A stretch of 64,000 bases of DNA from Hemerocallis citrina (Eukaryota > Streptophyta > Magnoliopsida > Asparagales > Asphodelaceae), in assembly GCA_017893485.1 (NCBI GenBank), contig CM030367.1, forward strand, positions 146,681,767 through 146,745,766. The letters run 5' to 3'. The position numbers and the translations under genes were made by a program. The notes beneath the pieces are model-generated. The model worked only from the letters and a program-made list of their open reading frames with translations, ran no database searches and was not told the origin of the DNA. Positions 12,127-23,413 of this stretch are shown in pieces (the stretch's first letter is position 1; every line of letters starts with the position of its first letter).

Positions 12127-12330
12127 TTAATGAATATTTGCAATTTAGTCTCTCAAATCATAACATTTGTAATTTAGTCATCCAACTAGAATGACTTAAT
12201 TAGGTTTTCTTGCAATTTAGTCCATTAATTGATGAGTATTTATAATTTAGTCTCTCAAATTATAATATTTGTAAATTAGTCTCTCGATGAGAATGAATTA
12301 ATCAATTTAGTCCCCAAATTTAACATACAC
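12127..12330. repeat. Two tandem ~100-bp AT-rich units containing AATTTAGTC
   Basis: Two imperfect units (about 12127-12204 and 12227-12305) share the order ATTTGCAATTTAGTCTCTCAA, ATTTGTAATTTAGTC and GAATGAATTAAT. No coding or terminal inverted repeats were found. The family is not recognised. Confidence 0.6.
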
Positions 12331-12469
12331 TAGGATACTCTTTCCCTATATATTAAAAATTGTATACAATTTCTCAAATGTGTTCAGGATGAACATATAT
12401 CTCGCGCGATGCATGAACATGTATAGTGATTGATGCTGTTTTTTTAATGTGTGAGAGCGATCAGATGAT

Positions 12470-12660
12470 GAGTTCTTTATTTGAGAAAAATGCTTAGATC
12501 GTCGTTGATCGGATCTCAGGTTGGACTAGCTGGAAACTCTTGGGTGTGCCTGCAGCAAGTCTAAAACACCCGGGTTTCTCCCGGAGATAGACCATTTGAC
12601 GCTCTAGTCAGCAACTCAGGAAATGAATAGAGTTTAGTGGCAAAAGATTGGTTACCTGTT
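12470..12660 (-). repeat. LTR fragment related to the Tat Gypsy LTR
   Basis: The stretch GGTGTGCCTGCAGCAAGTCT through GCTCTAGTCAGCAACTCAG and AAAAGATTGGTTACC aligns by eye with 39617-39757 in the Tat LTR (GGTGTACCTGCAGACGGTCT and following). It is clearly divergent. It represents a scrap of a related family, oriented as in the minus-strand Tat element. Confidence 0.55.
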
Positions 12661-13884
12661 ACCGGTGGAGGTGGAGGATATTTGAGACTTTGGGAGTCAG
12701 TCACTCTATCCGACGACGTTGACTTGAGTCGGGAGCTGGGAGGGGTGAGATTGGAATACTTAGGTTGGTTGGTTTGTGTGGAGATTGGAGAAATGAGTAA
12801 TGGAGGATGGAGAATGGAGTCGGGAGTCGGAGTCGACGGAGTGACTGTCGGGCGGGGCTATCGTCGGAGATGGAGGCAGCAGAGAGTCGGAGATAAAGTT
12901 CGATGCTAAATCAATTAAATAAGAACTTGTGGATTACAACTCGTGTTGTTCTTTTACCATGGTACCTATTATATCTACCGCTATCAGAAAATGGAGGCTG
13001 TGTGATACTGCAGGGAAGAAAAATAATTGAATGCAAGCGGAAAATCATCAAATGATCAAGAAGGGAATGCTATCCTGTGACTTTGTGAGTGAATGAATGT
13101 ATTGGGTACTAGTTGGAAATAATGACCGTCATCACAGAAAAACATGGATACCATTGACAAATATAGGGAAGCAGATAGGTGACATAAGATACATGGACAA
13201 CAAGATAGGTGACAAGGCATTCCATGCAATGCAGAAGCAGAAGATGTTGAATAAAAAAGGAAAGTGCTCATGAAGTTGACAGAACAATACAGACCAGAAC
13301 AAATGCTATAGCTGCATTTGAAATGCAATCTAAAACAAAAAACCAAAAAAAAAAAAAATTTAAAAAAAAAATAAAATAAAATAAAAGAGAAAAAAAAACG
13401 AGATAAGATACAGGACAATCTGGGAAAACGCACGCACCAAAGTTAACTTGTCAAAGTTAAAGACAAGTGGAAGAGGGAGGAAAAGAGATAGCTACACTAC
13501 TAAATAACTAAAACGTCAGTCATGAGCTTGCAGTTGATCCAAATTAGTCTAGCACAGAAACAAGAATACATACGGGAAGGGAATAGATGAAAGTAAGGTA
13601 CCATGTTGTCAATTGTTGTAGAAGAATTTAACTGATACAAATTGCAGCAACAGCACCAAAGGTCAGACAAAACAGGGTCAAGACATATGGATATGCATAT
13701 TCATATCTGTAGGGTTGAAGATGTGTATATTTCAATCTGAAAATCAGTATGTTACAAAACAACATGAGAAGAAGAGCACGATAGGAAGCACTATGGTAGC
13801 ATTTATGCATAACTTGGTGACAAGTTACAAGAAAATATGGACTTATTCCACTTCTTCAGTGTATCACAATCAAAATTATTCATA
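12661..13884. other. Unassigned intergenic DNA
   Basis: I see no supported gene here. A GGTGGAGGTGG-rich stretch (12660-12900) may be the continuation of the LTR-like scrap. An A-rich tract lies at 13330-13400 and gives a meaningless open frame on the minus strand. Between 13400 and 13884 the sequence is AT-rich with no recognised motif. Confidence 0.5.
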
Positions 13885-13942
13885 CTGGTGCTGCAGGCAT
13901 CCTAAAGAGGATGTGTTATGGCGATGGTCTAATTCTGGTTCA
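13885..13942 (+). mobile_element. Old L1-like LINE (L1-C), left fragment
   Basis: The sequence translates to WCCRHPKEDVLWRWSNSGS and stops at the copia A insertion site. Joining it to 29900 onward, after removing the duplicated target, gives an uninterrupted reading NSGSYYVKSCYNFL, a typical start of the LINE zf-RVT region. The upstream extent is not visible, so the left boundary is approximate. Confidence 0.7.
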
Positions 13943-14915
13943 TGTTGACCCTAAGTTTAGTGTACACAAAACTTACTATTAAATCTAATATTCTTCAGTT
14001 GAGATATACAGGTTTCAGGAAATCAAAATTCAAATAAAGAATAAAAAAGATTTGACATCAAGCAAAAACGGAAAGAATAAAAGGAGAATGCAAAATAACA
14101 AAAGATTTGCCTCAAGAAACATGTACTTCAAATTCTCAAGAAAGCCAGCCAATATTGTTCATTTATTTCTGTTAATGTGAGGAATCAATATTTAAAGAAT
14201 CGCTGATTGAAAAATCAGTTATGGAAAGAATATAAAAGTGAATTCACCTAATAAAAACCGCATCTAGCAAAAGAGGGTCGACTGCACTTATTCACAGTCG
14301 ACTGTATCATACGCATACAGTCGACCGCAAGTATAGTGCAAATATGATGCAGTCGACTATCAATTCCTCTCGACTTTAGTTGAAGAAATTGACAGTCGAC
14401 TGCACAAAAGTGCAGTTGAGCGTCACCTCCACAAAGTCAGATACAGATGAAAGAAACTTTTCCTCACTCTATAAATAGAGGTGAATTTGCTGAGTGTTAT
14501 TCACCCCTTTCAAATATTATTCTTTTGAACTTATTATTCAATCAACGATCCGAGTGTAAGAGCTTTTATTGTTTTCTTAGTCAAGATCGATATAGATCTT
14601 GCTCGTTTTTCTTTTCTTCCACTTCGTTGAGTTTACGGGGCTTGTTCATAGAAGTCCTGTGGTTGTAATAGGACTCTCGGCCTGAATTTCGAGAATCACT
14701 GTACGGGGTTTTATGTATAATGGAACGCTTGTGGCGGAGAATTGCTACAAGTAGGTGGCGTGGATGTAGATCTGTATGTCGAACCATGTTATATCGCTGT
14801 GTCTTGTGTGATTACTCTGTTTACTTTTTCTAACTTTATCTCTTTACTTTAAGCATTTATTTAAGTTTTTACTTTATGCACAATCACCATATTCACCCCC
14901 CTAGGGTGATTTACA
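13943..14915 (+). repeat. 5' LTR of copia A
   Basis: 973 bp, from TGTTGACCCTAAG to GGGTGATTTACA. It contains CTATAAATAGAG (about 14469-14480), a TATA box, and upstream of it a cluster of GTCGAC palindromes (14275-14425). Confidence 0.9.
14275..14425. promoter_or_regulatory. Cluster of GTCGAC palindromes in copia A LTR
   Basis: GTCGAC or a close variant occurs about six times in 150 bp, often as CAGTCGACTG. The cluster lies about 50-200 bp upstream of the TATA box, where LTR enhancers usually sit. The same motif recurs in copia B, copia C and inside copia A. Confidence 0.65.
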
Positions 14916-14916
14916 G

Positions 14917-14928
14917 TGGTGTCAGTTC
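14917..14928 (+). promoter_or_regulatory. Primer-binding site of copia A (tRNA-Met-like, diverged)
   Basis: TGGTGTCAGTTC lies one base after the LTR end and matches the usual TGGTATCAGAGC at 9 of 12 positions. Confidence 0.65.
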
Positions 14929-14971
14929 GAGGTGCTCATTAACAGCTTAAAAGCTAAGAACAAAAGGTCCA

Positions 14972-16640
14972 ATGGCTGAAATCCCTCCTCCCGCTGACTT
15001 GTACATATCGGAGTCATCCAACTCAAATGGAACAAGTCTAACACGTTCACCTTATTTTGATGGAAAATGCTATGATGTTTGGAGAGTTCATATACCTCAC
15101 TTTTTTGCAGATGTTTGGAGAAGAATTATGGAACGTTTGTGTAAACCAAGCAGATATTCCTGTTAGTGATGGAAAGATGACCTTCATAGCAGCTGAAATA
15201 TCATTGAAACTGCGAACTTCAAAGCTATGACAGCACTGTATGCAGGACTGAATAATGAAGAACTGATGCGATGTGGGCGCAACTGCAAAAACATACTATA
15301 AAATTTGGAACAATATGTTAAGACGTCATGAAGGAACCACATCTGAAGTAAAGTCCAAAGTTACATTATGTTTTTACAAGTTTTATGTTTTTCGTATGAT
15401 TCCAGGAGAGAACGTAGATAAGATGCTATCTAGCTTTGATATTATCGCACATGAACTTGAGAGCTTAGGTAAGGGGTTAGATGATGACCGAAAGGTTGGA
15501 AAACTCATAAGCTGTCTTACACTTGAATGAGATATAAAAGCTGTTGCAATGAGAGAGACACTTGAAGAGAAAGGATTCAACTACTACACATTTCAGGGCA
15601 AATTGAAGACATATGAGATGGAGATGGAAAAAACAAAGAATTGCCGGTAGAACATTGGGATTATTCCCAAAACCGAAGAGAAGACTATTGCTAAGCAGCA
15701 ACCTCACGACCATCAAAATCAGAATCAGATCATGAAGAATCTAACAAAGAAATCGAGCTGCTAACCAAACAGTTCAATAAGTACCTGAAACACAAATGAT
15801 ATGGCAGGTCTCAAGGAGGAAGAGACAAAGACAAGTAGGATGTATATTACAAATGAAAGAAGCCAGGACATATCAACGCAATCTATCCTCTCTATCAAGA
15901 TAGGAACAAATCTTATCAATCAAATCTAGAATTCAGAAAGAAGGCACTAATGGCAACATTGCTCGATTCAGACTCGAGTGATGAAGAGCACAGACTCAAC
16001 GACTTTGGATTCATGGATTTTGGAGATGGTGATGTGCAATCAACACTTCAAGAAGAGGTAATCGAAGAATCCACCTATGATGAACTAGTAGACTTATGTA
16101 ATGACCTAAAAGATTATGCAAAGAAATTAAATCGTGAGGTAAAATAATATAAGCGAATATCTGATGAATCACATGACTCATGTATTATAAAAAATAAAAA
16201 GCTGAAAGATGCAAACTTGTTGATTATTGAAAAATTTGAGTCATTTAGAAAGAATCATGATTTATTCATAGAGGAAAATGAACACCTAAAACAACAGATT
16301 CCAAAATCTCCGGCAATAAATAATGAAAACCTAAAAAATTTCATGAGAATTCCGCCTATATTGCTAAGCTCACCGATGATCTCAATAAATGCAAAAGAAA
16401 GTTTGATGAAGTAGTGGAAGGCCATAAAGAAGCCCTTGAACATAATAGACAACTTGATGCTGCTCTAGATACCCTTTGTTGGAACACCAAAGACGACGAT
16501 AAAACTAGAAAAAGACTATGTGGTAGAATAATTGAGCTAAAAAAAGCTAATGAAAAATACGAAGGGCCAAATTATTTTATGACAAGGAATTCAAGAGCAT
16601 TTCATGATAATCGAGGACTTGGTTACAACAAACCACTATA
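14972..16640 (+). pseudogene. Copia A gag remnant
   Basis: A start at 14972 (MAEIPPPADLYISESSNSNG) is followed by RSPYFDGKCYDVWRV, the plant Copia gag opening. The protein is then broken into short frames: YYKIWNNMLRRHEGTT and MLSSFDIIAHELESLGKGLDDDRKV (15273-15530), an acidic stretch (LLDSDSSDEEH, 15950 on) and lysine- and glutamate-rich helical pieces to 16640. Long C-terminal extensions of this kind occur in SIRE-type gag. No intact zinc knuckle is visible. Confidence 0.75.
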
Positions 16641-16899
16641 ACATCAAACTACTATGCAATTTTGTCATACACATATGCATGGCCACCCAAATAAACATAA
16701 ATCAAGGCATAGCTATTCAAATGTGCATGACCCAAGGAATAATGAAATTACGTATCATTATTGCTGTAAATTATGACATATTTCATATATATATATATAT
16801 ATATATTTTTTTTTTATTTTAAAGAATACTAATTTGTTTGGGTGAAGAAGAATATAAGTGCAGGAACAATACCAACTTGGACACCAAGAAACACATATT

Positions 16900-17243
16900 A
16901 ATCTTAATGTAGGTACATCAACACGCCAAACCTAAAGATTAGTGGTACCTTTATAGTGGATGCTAAAATCACATGACTGGTGACAATAAATACTTTGCAT
17001 CATTATCAAGGGAAAAAAGTGAAAGACATCATGTTTGAAGATAATAACACTGCTCAAACCATCGGTAAAGGTAAAATAAATTTTGGCTCATCTTGCTCCA
17101 TTGATGATGTACTTCTGGTAAGTGGTTTAAAACATAATTTACTTACTGTTAGTCAACTATGTGTTAAAGGCTACACTATTACTTTTGATAAAAAATGCAT
17201 GTATTGTTTTAGATAGTAATGATTCATGACTACTTCATAATAA
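16900..17243 (+). pseudogene. Copia A protease / pre-integrase remnant
   Basis: HMTGDNKYF at about 16970 matches the Copia protease consensus around SGCSRHMTG; the preceding catalytic DSG is damaged. It continues as YQGKKVKDIMFEDNNTAQTI and DDVLLVSGLKHNLLTVSQLC, typical of the segment between protease and integrase. A stop and then the hAT insertion end it. Confidence 0.75.
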
Positions 17244-17251
17244 CGTGTATG

Positions 17252-18615
17252 TAGGGTTGGCAAACGGGTCGACCGGGCCGAGTCGGGTCTAATCCGTCTG
17301 GGTTGGAACCCGAGTAGGGCGGGTTCGGGTCAGGTTTGAGTGTTAACCGGGCCGGGCCGGGTTTAATTTGCAAAATGTCGACCTGCCCAACCTGTGAATC
17401 CATTCGGATCCAACCCGGGTCAGGTCGGGGCAGGTTGCGGGTTGGCTCGACTATTTAATTTTTTTTAACTTCAAAAAATAAAAATTTGTACATTTGATGT
17501 TAAATGGTTGTGAACAAAAATTAATTTCTCACTGGCTATTATTTCCTACTACTCAATTAGCCCACCCCACCCTAGTTATTTATAATAAACTCTATCTTCT
17601 CACTTCTCTCATCTCACCAATGTGGGACTAAATATATTTAGATTTTAAACTTTGAAATTTTTTAGTCCCACATTGGTGAGATGAGAGATATGAGGATGTG
17701 GAGTTGGCTATAAATAGCTAGGGTGGGGGTTGTCTAATTGAGTAGTGGGTAGTAATCAATTAATTTTGATGTCCACACTTATTTTTCTAAATTTTTGATA
17801 AATTTTAGAGTATATCTATATGCATATATACCTATATATCTATATAATAAAACACAAAGAAAGCTATCAAGTGGTTCTCCTTCAATCTCCCAAAAAATCA
17901 AAGGCCCAGATCTCACCTCACAAAACATATTTTTTTCCCAAAAGTTTCCCTCCAAAACTCAAATTCAAATCCCCCACCCAAAACAACTCCTATATTTATT
18001 TAATTTTTTATATCTCTCCCTCCCGCCATCTTCTATTCAAAAAATTAAGAAAATAAATTTTTTAAATTTTTTTTAAAAAAAAAAAATTTAAAAACTATAA
18101 AAAAAAAAAAAAATTTAGAAACTTTAAAAATAGTTCAAAAAAATCAAAAAAAATCATATAATATGCATTTTGCTAGACCCCCAAAAGTTTATCATATAAT
18201 ATGTTTGCTACTTCAATTAATTTGCTCGACCTCCAAAACTATTTTATATTATCAAATAAGGTGCACCGTTCCGAAGACGTGCTGTAGGCACGTGTCAACT
18301 GGCAAACCTAGTATACATATATTTTTCAATATATGTATACATATATATACATATATTTGGCATACAAAAAAAATATTAAAAAAAAAAAAATCAAATGGGT
18401 CGAATCCACAAACCCGCGGGTCACGGGTCGAGTTCGGGCGGGTTTGAACAGGTTTGCGGGTTGACGGGCCGGGTTGAGTGGGTTGATATTGGGATTTTTC
18501 TGATCCGGGTTGACCCGGTTGGGATAACGGGTCTGACCCAAACCCGAACCGGGCCAAGGCGGGTCGAGTCGAATTGGGCGGGTCGCGGGCGGACCCAACC
18601 CGGATGCCATCCCTA
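17252..18615. mobile_element. Non-autonomous hAT-like DNA transposon
   Basis: 1364 bp with ends TAGGGTTGGCAAACGGGT and, inverted, TAGGGATGGCATCCGGGT. Flanking 8-bp duplications CGTGTATG (17244-17251) and CATGTATG (18616-18623) differ at one base, as expected for an aged hAT insertion. Subterminal regions are rich in CGGGTC / GACCCG repeats. There is no transposase. Removing it rejoins the copia A pre-integrase and integrase segments. It holds a long internal inverted repeat (17547-17746). Confidence 0.88.
17547..17746. repeat. Long imperfect inverted repeat inside the hAT element
   Basis: The left arm (17547-17630) and right arm (17663-17746) are reverse complements with scattered mismatches. 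Landmarks are ACTACTCAATTAG against CTAATTGAGTAGT at the outer ends and TCTCACCAATGTGGGACTA against its complement at the inner ends. The spacer is about 32 bp. The arms could fold as a hairpin of about 84 bp. Confidence 0.85.
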
Positions 18616-18623
18616 CATGTATG

Positions 18624-19560
18624 TTATCAACTCTAATGAATTATCACAAGAAAATATAAGATACTTTGTAGCTAGAAATGAAGACGGATGTTTATGGCAT
18701 AGGCGGCTTGGACACACAACAATGGATAACCTCAACAAATTAGTCAACAAAGAACTGGTTCTTGGGATTCCCAAAATCAAATTTGAAAATGATAAGCCTT
18801 GTGACTCATGACAATTCCGTAAACAAACTAAAAGTTCTCACACACCCAAGAAAGTGGTATCTACCTTTAGACCCCTTGAACTTTTGTACATGGACCTTTT
18901 TGGACCATCACGAACACGTAGTAATGGAGGAGCACGATATACTTTTGTCGTTATAGATGATTATAGTAGATTCACTTAGGTTGCTTTCTTTTTTAATCAC
19001 AAATGGAGATACACCCCTTTTTTTTTTCAAAAATTCTGCTGTAAAGTTGTAAATGAGAAAAGCCTTACCATCGTAACTATTTGTAGTGACTATGGTGGGG
19101 AATTTTAAAATGAACTCTTCACGTCATTTTTTGATGAAAATTGAATAAAATATGAGCTCGCTTGTCCTCGCAATCCCCAACAAAATGAGGTCATTGAGAG
19201 GAAAAATCGATCTCTTTAAGAAATGTCTCACACTGTGCTTAGCGAAAATGATCTACCCAAATCCTTGTTTGTAGAAGCTGTCAACACAGCATGTTATACC
19301 ATTACCAAGTGATTATTAGAAAACATCTTGAGAAAATGCCTTCTGAATTATATTATGGAAAATTTTCAATCCTAAGTTATTTTTGTGTGTTTAGATGCAA
19401 GGTCTTTATTTTAAATACCTTAGATAACTTGAGCAAGTTGATCGTAAATGTGATGAAGGCGTATTCTTAGGATATTCTCTAAGTAACAAAGCATAACATG
19501 TTTTTAATAAAAGAAGATACACTTGATGTTATATTTGATGAGACTAACCCTCTCGTAAGA
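18624..19560 (+). pseudogene. Copia A integrase remnant
   Basis: The zinc-binding and core regions are visible in pieces: DGCLWHRRLGHTTMDNLNKL, then LLYMDLFGPSRTRSNGGARY (first catalytic D), VVIDDYSRFT, a broken second-D region near 19090, and NPQQNEVIERKN-like (E motif) near 19170-19210. Stops interrupt each piece. Integrase inserts the cDNA copy into the chromosome; this one cannot act. Confidence 0.8.
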
Positions 19561-19609
19561 GAAATATTACATGTTGTTGATGATGATGAGATAGGAATTC
19601 GGATAGAAA

Positions 19610-21426
19610 AGAGACAGTACACATGCCAGACAAATTACAGGACGACTCTCAAACAAACTCAACTCATCTAGATGAAGCCTCACCACAACAACTAACCAAT
19701 CAAAGCACACATGAACACATGATGGAAGATCTACCTCAACTTGATCCAATGGAAGATGCTCACAATCATAAATCCACACAACCTCAAATCATGGTTAGTC
19801 ACCCCTCAGACATAATACAGAGTGATATGACAAAAGGGGTAACCACTCGAACTTAAGCAAAGAATTTTATATGTTTTCCCGCATTCTTGTTCATACTTGA
19901 ATCTAAAAATATTAAGGAGGACTTGCAAGACAATGACTGGATTATTGCAATGCAAGAAGAACTTAATCAATTTGAAGGGAATTAAGTATGGAGACTTGTA
20001 CCTAGATCCTGTAGTAGAGCCGTTCTTGGAACAAAATGGGTGTCTAGAAACAAGCTAGACGAATCCAGTACTATTGTTAGAAATAAAGGCCGTCTTGTTG
20101 CTCTAGATTATAACCAACAAGAGGGCATTGATTTTGATGAAACTTTTGCTCATGTTGCACAGCTTGAAGCCATTTGTAATTTGCTCGCTTTTGCATCTTA
20201 CATAGATTTTGCTCTCTTTCAAATGGATGTTGAAATCACTTTTTTAAATGAGTTTATTTCCAAATAAGTTTATGTTGAACAACCACTAGTTTTCACTAAC
20301 CCGACACACCCAAATCATGTATTTTGTCTTGATAAAGTGCTATATGGTTTGAAGCAAGCTCCTCGTACTTGGTATGTGCGACTAAGCTCGTTTCTCATTC
20401 ACATAGGTTTTTTTAAAAGGAAAAGTAGACACCATGCTATGTATCAAACATCACTCTAAAGATATTTTGATTGTTCATATTTATGTTGATGATATTATCT
20501 TTGGTTCTACTAATTAAATTTTATGCAAGAAGTTTTCTAAGCAAATGCAGGATGAATTTGAGATGAGTATGATGAGTGAACTAAACTACTTCCTTGGTCT
20601 CCAAGTACAACAACACAAAGATGGTATCTTCATTAACCAATCTAAGTACCCCCAAGAACTAGTCAAAAAGTTTGGACTCGATAACGCAAATATATACAAA
20701 ATGCCTATGGCCACTGCTACTAATATTTCCAAAGATAAATCTGGTAATAATGTCAATATTTCTACCTATCGTGGTATGATTGGTAGCTTACTTTATATTA
20801 CCGATTCTCGTCCTGATATAATGTTCAATGTTTGTTTATGTGTTGATTTTCAATTGTGCCCAAAAGAATCACATTTGGTTGCAGTTAAGCGTATCATTCA
20901 ATATCTTAAGGTACTCCAAATGTGGGTTTTTGGTACCCGAAAAATAGAAAATTTTCTCTTGTAGGGTATTCCGATGCTGACCATGCAGGCAATTTAACGA
21001 ATAGAAAAAAGGGCAAGTGGCACTCGTCGCTTCTTGGGAAACTGTCTGGTTTCATGGGCATCTCACAAACAAAATTCAATAACTTTGTCCATCGCTAAAG
21101 CTGAATATATTGCTGCCAAGTCTTGTTGTACACATGTATTATGGATGAAACATACACTAGAAGACTATAAGGTATTCATTGATCATATCCCCATTAATTG
21201 CGATAATACTAGCACTGTTCATATGACTAGTAATTCTGATGAACATAGTTGCACAAAGCATATAGAAATTCACTATCATTTCATAAAAGATCATTTTCAA
21301 AAGAGAGATATCGTTCTTGAATACGTTTCAACTAATTTCCAATTAGCTGACATTTTCATAAAACCATTAGATGAAAAATGTTTTCATTATTTAAAAGGAG
21401 AACATGTGGTTGATGTTTTTGCCTGA
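19610..21426 (+). pseudogene. Copia A reverse transcriptase and RNase H remnant
   Basis: Reverse transcriptase pieces include KGRLVALDYNQQEGIDFDETF (20040 frame), FALFQMDVEITFLNEFISK, LYGLKQAPRTWY and a damaged YVDD region near 20480. The next frame (20545-20964) holds LNYFLGLQVQQHKDGIFINQ and MIGSLLYITDSRPDIMFNV. RNase H follows (21034-21426): LVSWASHKQNSITLSIAKAEY, YIAAKSCCTHVLWMKHTLED and ADIFIKPL. The wording matches SIRE/Opie-type Copia. Several stops separate the pieces. Confidence 0.85.
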
Positions 21427-21479
21427 TTTCACGACATTCAATTTTTTTGTATATTTTTTGTTCATTTTTACAACCTGAG

Positions 21480-21850
21480 ATGTGGCGGTCAACTATCATA
21501 TCATAGTGGATCTTCTAAATCACATCTTCTAACAGAGACAGCCTGAGACTTGGCGGTTCACTGCCAGCCCACAGTCAACCGTATATAACACATTTTCTAA
21601 CAGTGGGCTTGTGGTCGGGTTCAAGGTCGACCGCATAGTTGACCGCGCTACTCCGCTTCGTACCCGTGCTTTATACTTTCTTTCTATGACATAAGAGGCC
21701 CACAATTCCCTTATAAAAGCTATCTACTTCTTCCCTCTCTCTTTCGCCGAAACCCTAACCCCTCTTCTTCAAACCCAACTCCACATCTCTCGAATTCTTC
21801 AAACTTTCCCTAACCAAATTCTTGGTTTCTTGTGCAATCTCTTTCACTCT
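21480..21850 (+). promoter_or_regulatory. Promoter-like region upstream of the extra frame in copia A
   Basis: After the pol stop there is a block with GTCGACC and GTCAAC/GTTGAC motifs (21489-21650), a TATA box TATAAAAG (21712-21719), a telo-box-like AAACCCTAACCCC (about 21748), a CT-rich leader and then an ATG at 21853. The order matches the LTR promoter layout. Promoter activity is inference. Confidence 0.5.
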
Positions 21851-21852
21851 CC

Positions 21853-22932
21853 ATGGCTTCAAACCAAACCCAAGGCGCCAACCTCCACACAAAGCATAAT
21901 CTTCCTCGGCTGCTAGGTCTTCAAAATCAAAGGGTAAGCAACCTGCAACCTTTGATTTCACCTTTGTTGAAGATATAGCCTTTCGTAATCAACAATCTGC
22001 CTATTTATATTTCAATAATCTTATCAAAAAACATGTTCTTCCTAGTCAGCCAATTTTGTTTCTAGAATTGGGGGGTTCAATTTGCTGGGATGGTTAGGAT
22101 CCTTCAAGATCAAGGTTGGGAGGCCTGTCTTCGTACTCCTAGCACCCACTTTGACCTTGCTACTTGCCAATTCTATTCAAATCTCACATTTGATAAAGAA
22201 CACCTCACTATCTCTTCTTTTGTTCTTGTCCACCCCATTGAGTTTTCTTCCGATATACTCTCCTTAAAGGAGATTTTGATGCATACTCTCTTTATTTTAC
22301 AAATATTGCTTAAAAATCGGGCCACGATGCTAATACCGTACATCAATTTAATACCCTCGGCTCTATCTCTTTCGAATCCTAAACCTACCGACGTCTCTTG
22401 TGTTTTCAACAAAATCATTAATGCAAATATTTGGCTTAAGGGCAACGAAAAATCCGAGATTCGCCTCGATCAATCTTTCATTATCTTTCTAATTCTTGGC
22501 CGTTATAATTTTGACCTCCCCTCATTCATTCTTCAAACCATGAATTCTTCCCTAACTAGCACTCGTGCCCTTCCGTTTAGCACTCTTATCTATAATCGGG
22601 CCATTGACTCTCACATTCCAATCGTTAAAAGTCTCCTAAGCAAACCCAACAAACCCATCCTTTCCTCTCAAATAGGGATTGGGGCTCCAAGGGTGAACCA
22701 TCCTCGTAGAAAGAATGCTACTCCCACTTCTCACCCACCACCTCCCGCTCCAACCGGATACATGACTCGTGAACAATTCGCCGCCCATCAACTGCATTCT
22801 ATAGTTACTACGTCAACACTATAGAATTTATGCAAAACAAAGAAGATTGGGAACTTCTTCCTCCTCCTGCCGACGATGATGATGACGGTAAGACCGATGA
22901 CGACATTGAGGATGAAGACGGTGACGAGTGAC
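21853..22932 (+). pseudogene. Extra 3' reading frame of copia A (unknown; PTPD-like)
   Basis: Starting at 21853 (MASNQTQGANLH) the frame shifts to one reading KGKQPATFDFTFVEDIAFRN and then to the 244-codon stretch 22090-22824, including ILQDQGWEACLRTPSTHF and LATCQFYSNLTF. This order resembles the plant transposon protein domain found in extra ORFs of plant retroelements; the match is by memory and weak. An acidic tail DDDDDGKTDDDIEDEDGDE ends at 22932. SIRE elements are known to carry an extra ORF at this place. At least two frameshifts are present. Confidence 0.55.
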
Positions 22933-22949
22933 TCCCTTTAGGTGTTTTC

Positions 22950-22966
22950 CAAAAAGGGGGAGAACA
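22950..22966 (+). promoter_or_regulatory. Upstream purine tract of copia A
   Basis: AAAAAGGGGGAGAA lies about 450 bp before the 3' LTR. A second tract, AAAAGGGAGGGAT, directly precedes the LTR (23401-23413). Multiple purine tracts are described for Sireviruses. Confidence 0.6.
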
Positions 22967-23400
22967 TCTAGAAATAGAATTTTATATCTTATCACTTTAT
23001 CTTTTTAATATGAGATTGTATTTTGTAATTAGAGAATCTCAAATCTATGATATCATGAAGATCTCTCAATTTCTTTTAAAGAGTACTGTTATCAACGATA
23101 TCATGTAAGAAGATCTCTATGCTACTATATGTGTAATGGGTGAATCTCTTGTATCAATGATTATGCAAATACTATTTCGGTTTTCAATGATTTCCTATGA
23201 TATATCTCCTTAAGTTACAAAATTTATCTTCACAATTCCATATATTAATGTGTGGATGTTTATGTTCATGTTTTGTTTATGCATATAGGATGCATCGTGA
23301 ACACACACTTGGTTAATTCTTATAAGCACAAATTAAGGAGGAGTATTGAATTAAGGGGAGTATTAGATTTCAAATTCTAAAGGTATGCTTTGTTCACACC

Positions 23401-23413
23401 AAAAGGGAGGGAT
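23401..23413 (+). promoter_or_regulatory. Polypurine tract of copia A
   Basis: AAAAGGGAGGGAT directly abuts the 3' LTR start TGTTGACTG at 23414. It is the expected plus-strand primer. Confidence 0.8.

Noticed and set aside
13056..13433. Minus-strand frame rich in phenylalanine
   Set aside because: Produced by an A-rich tract; low complexity with no homology.
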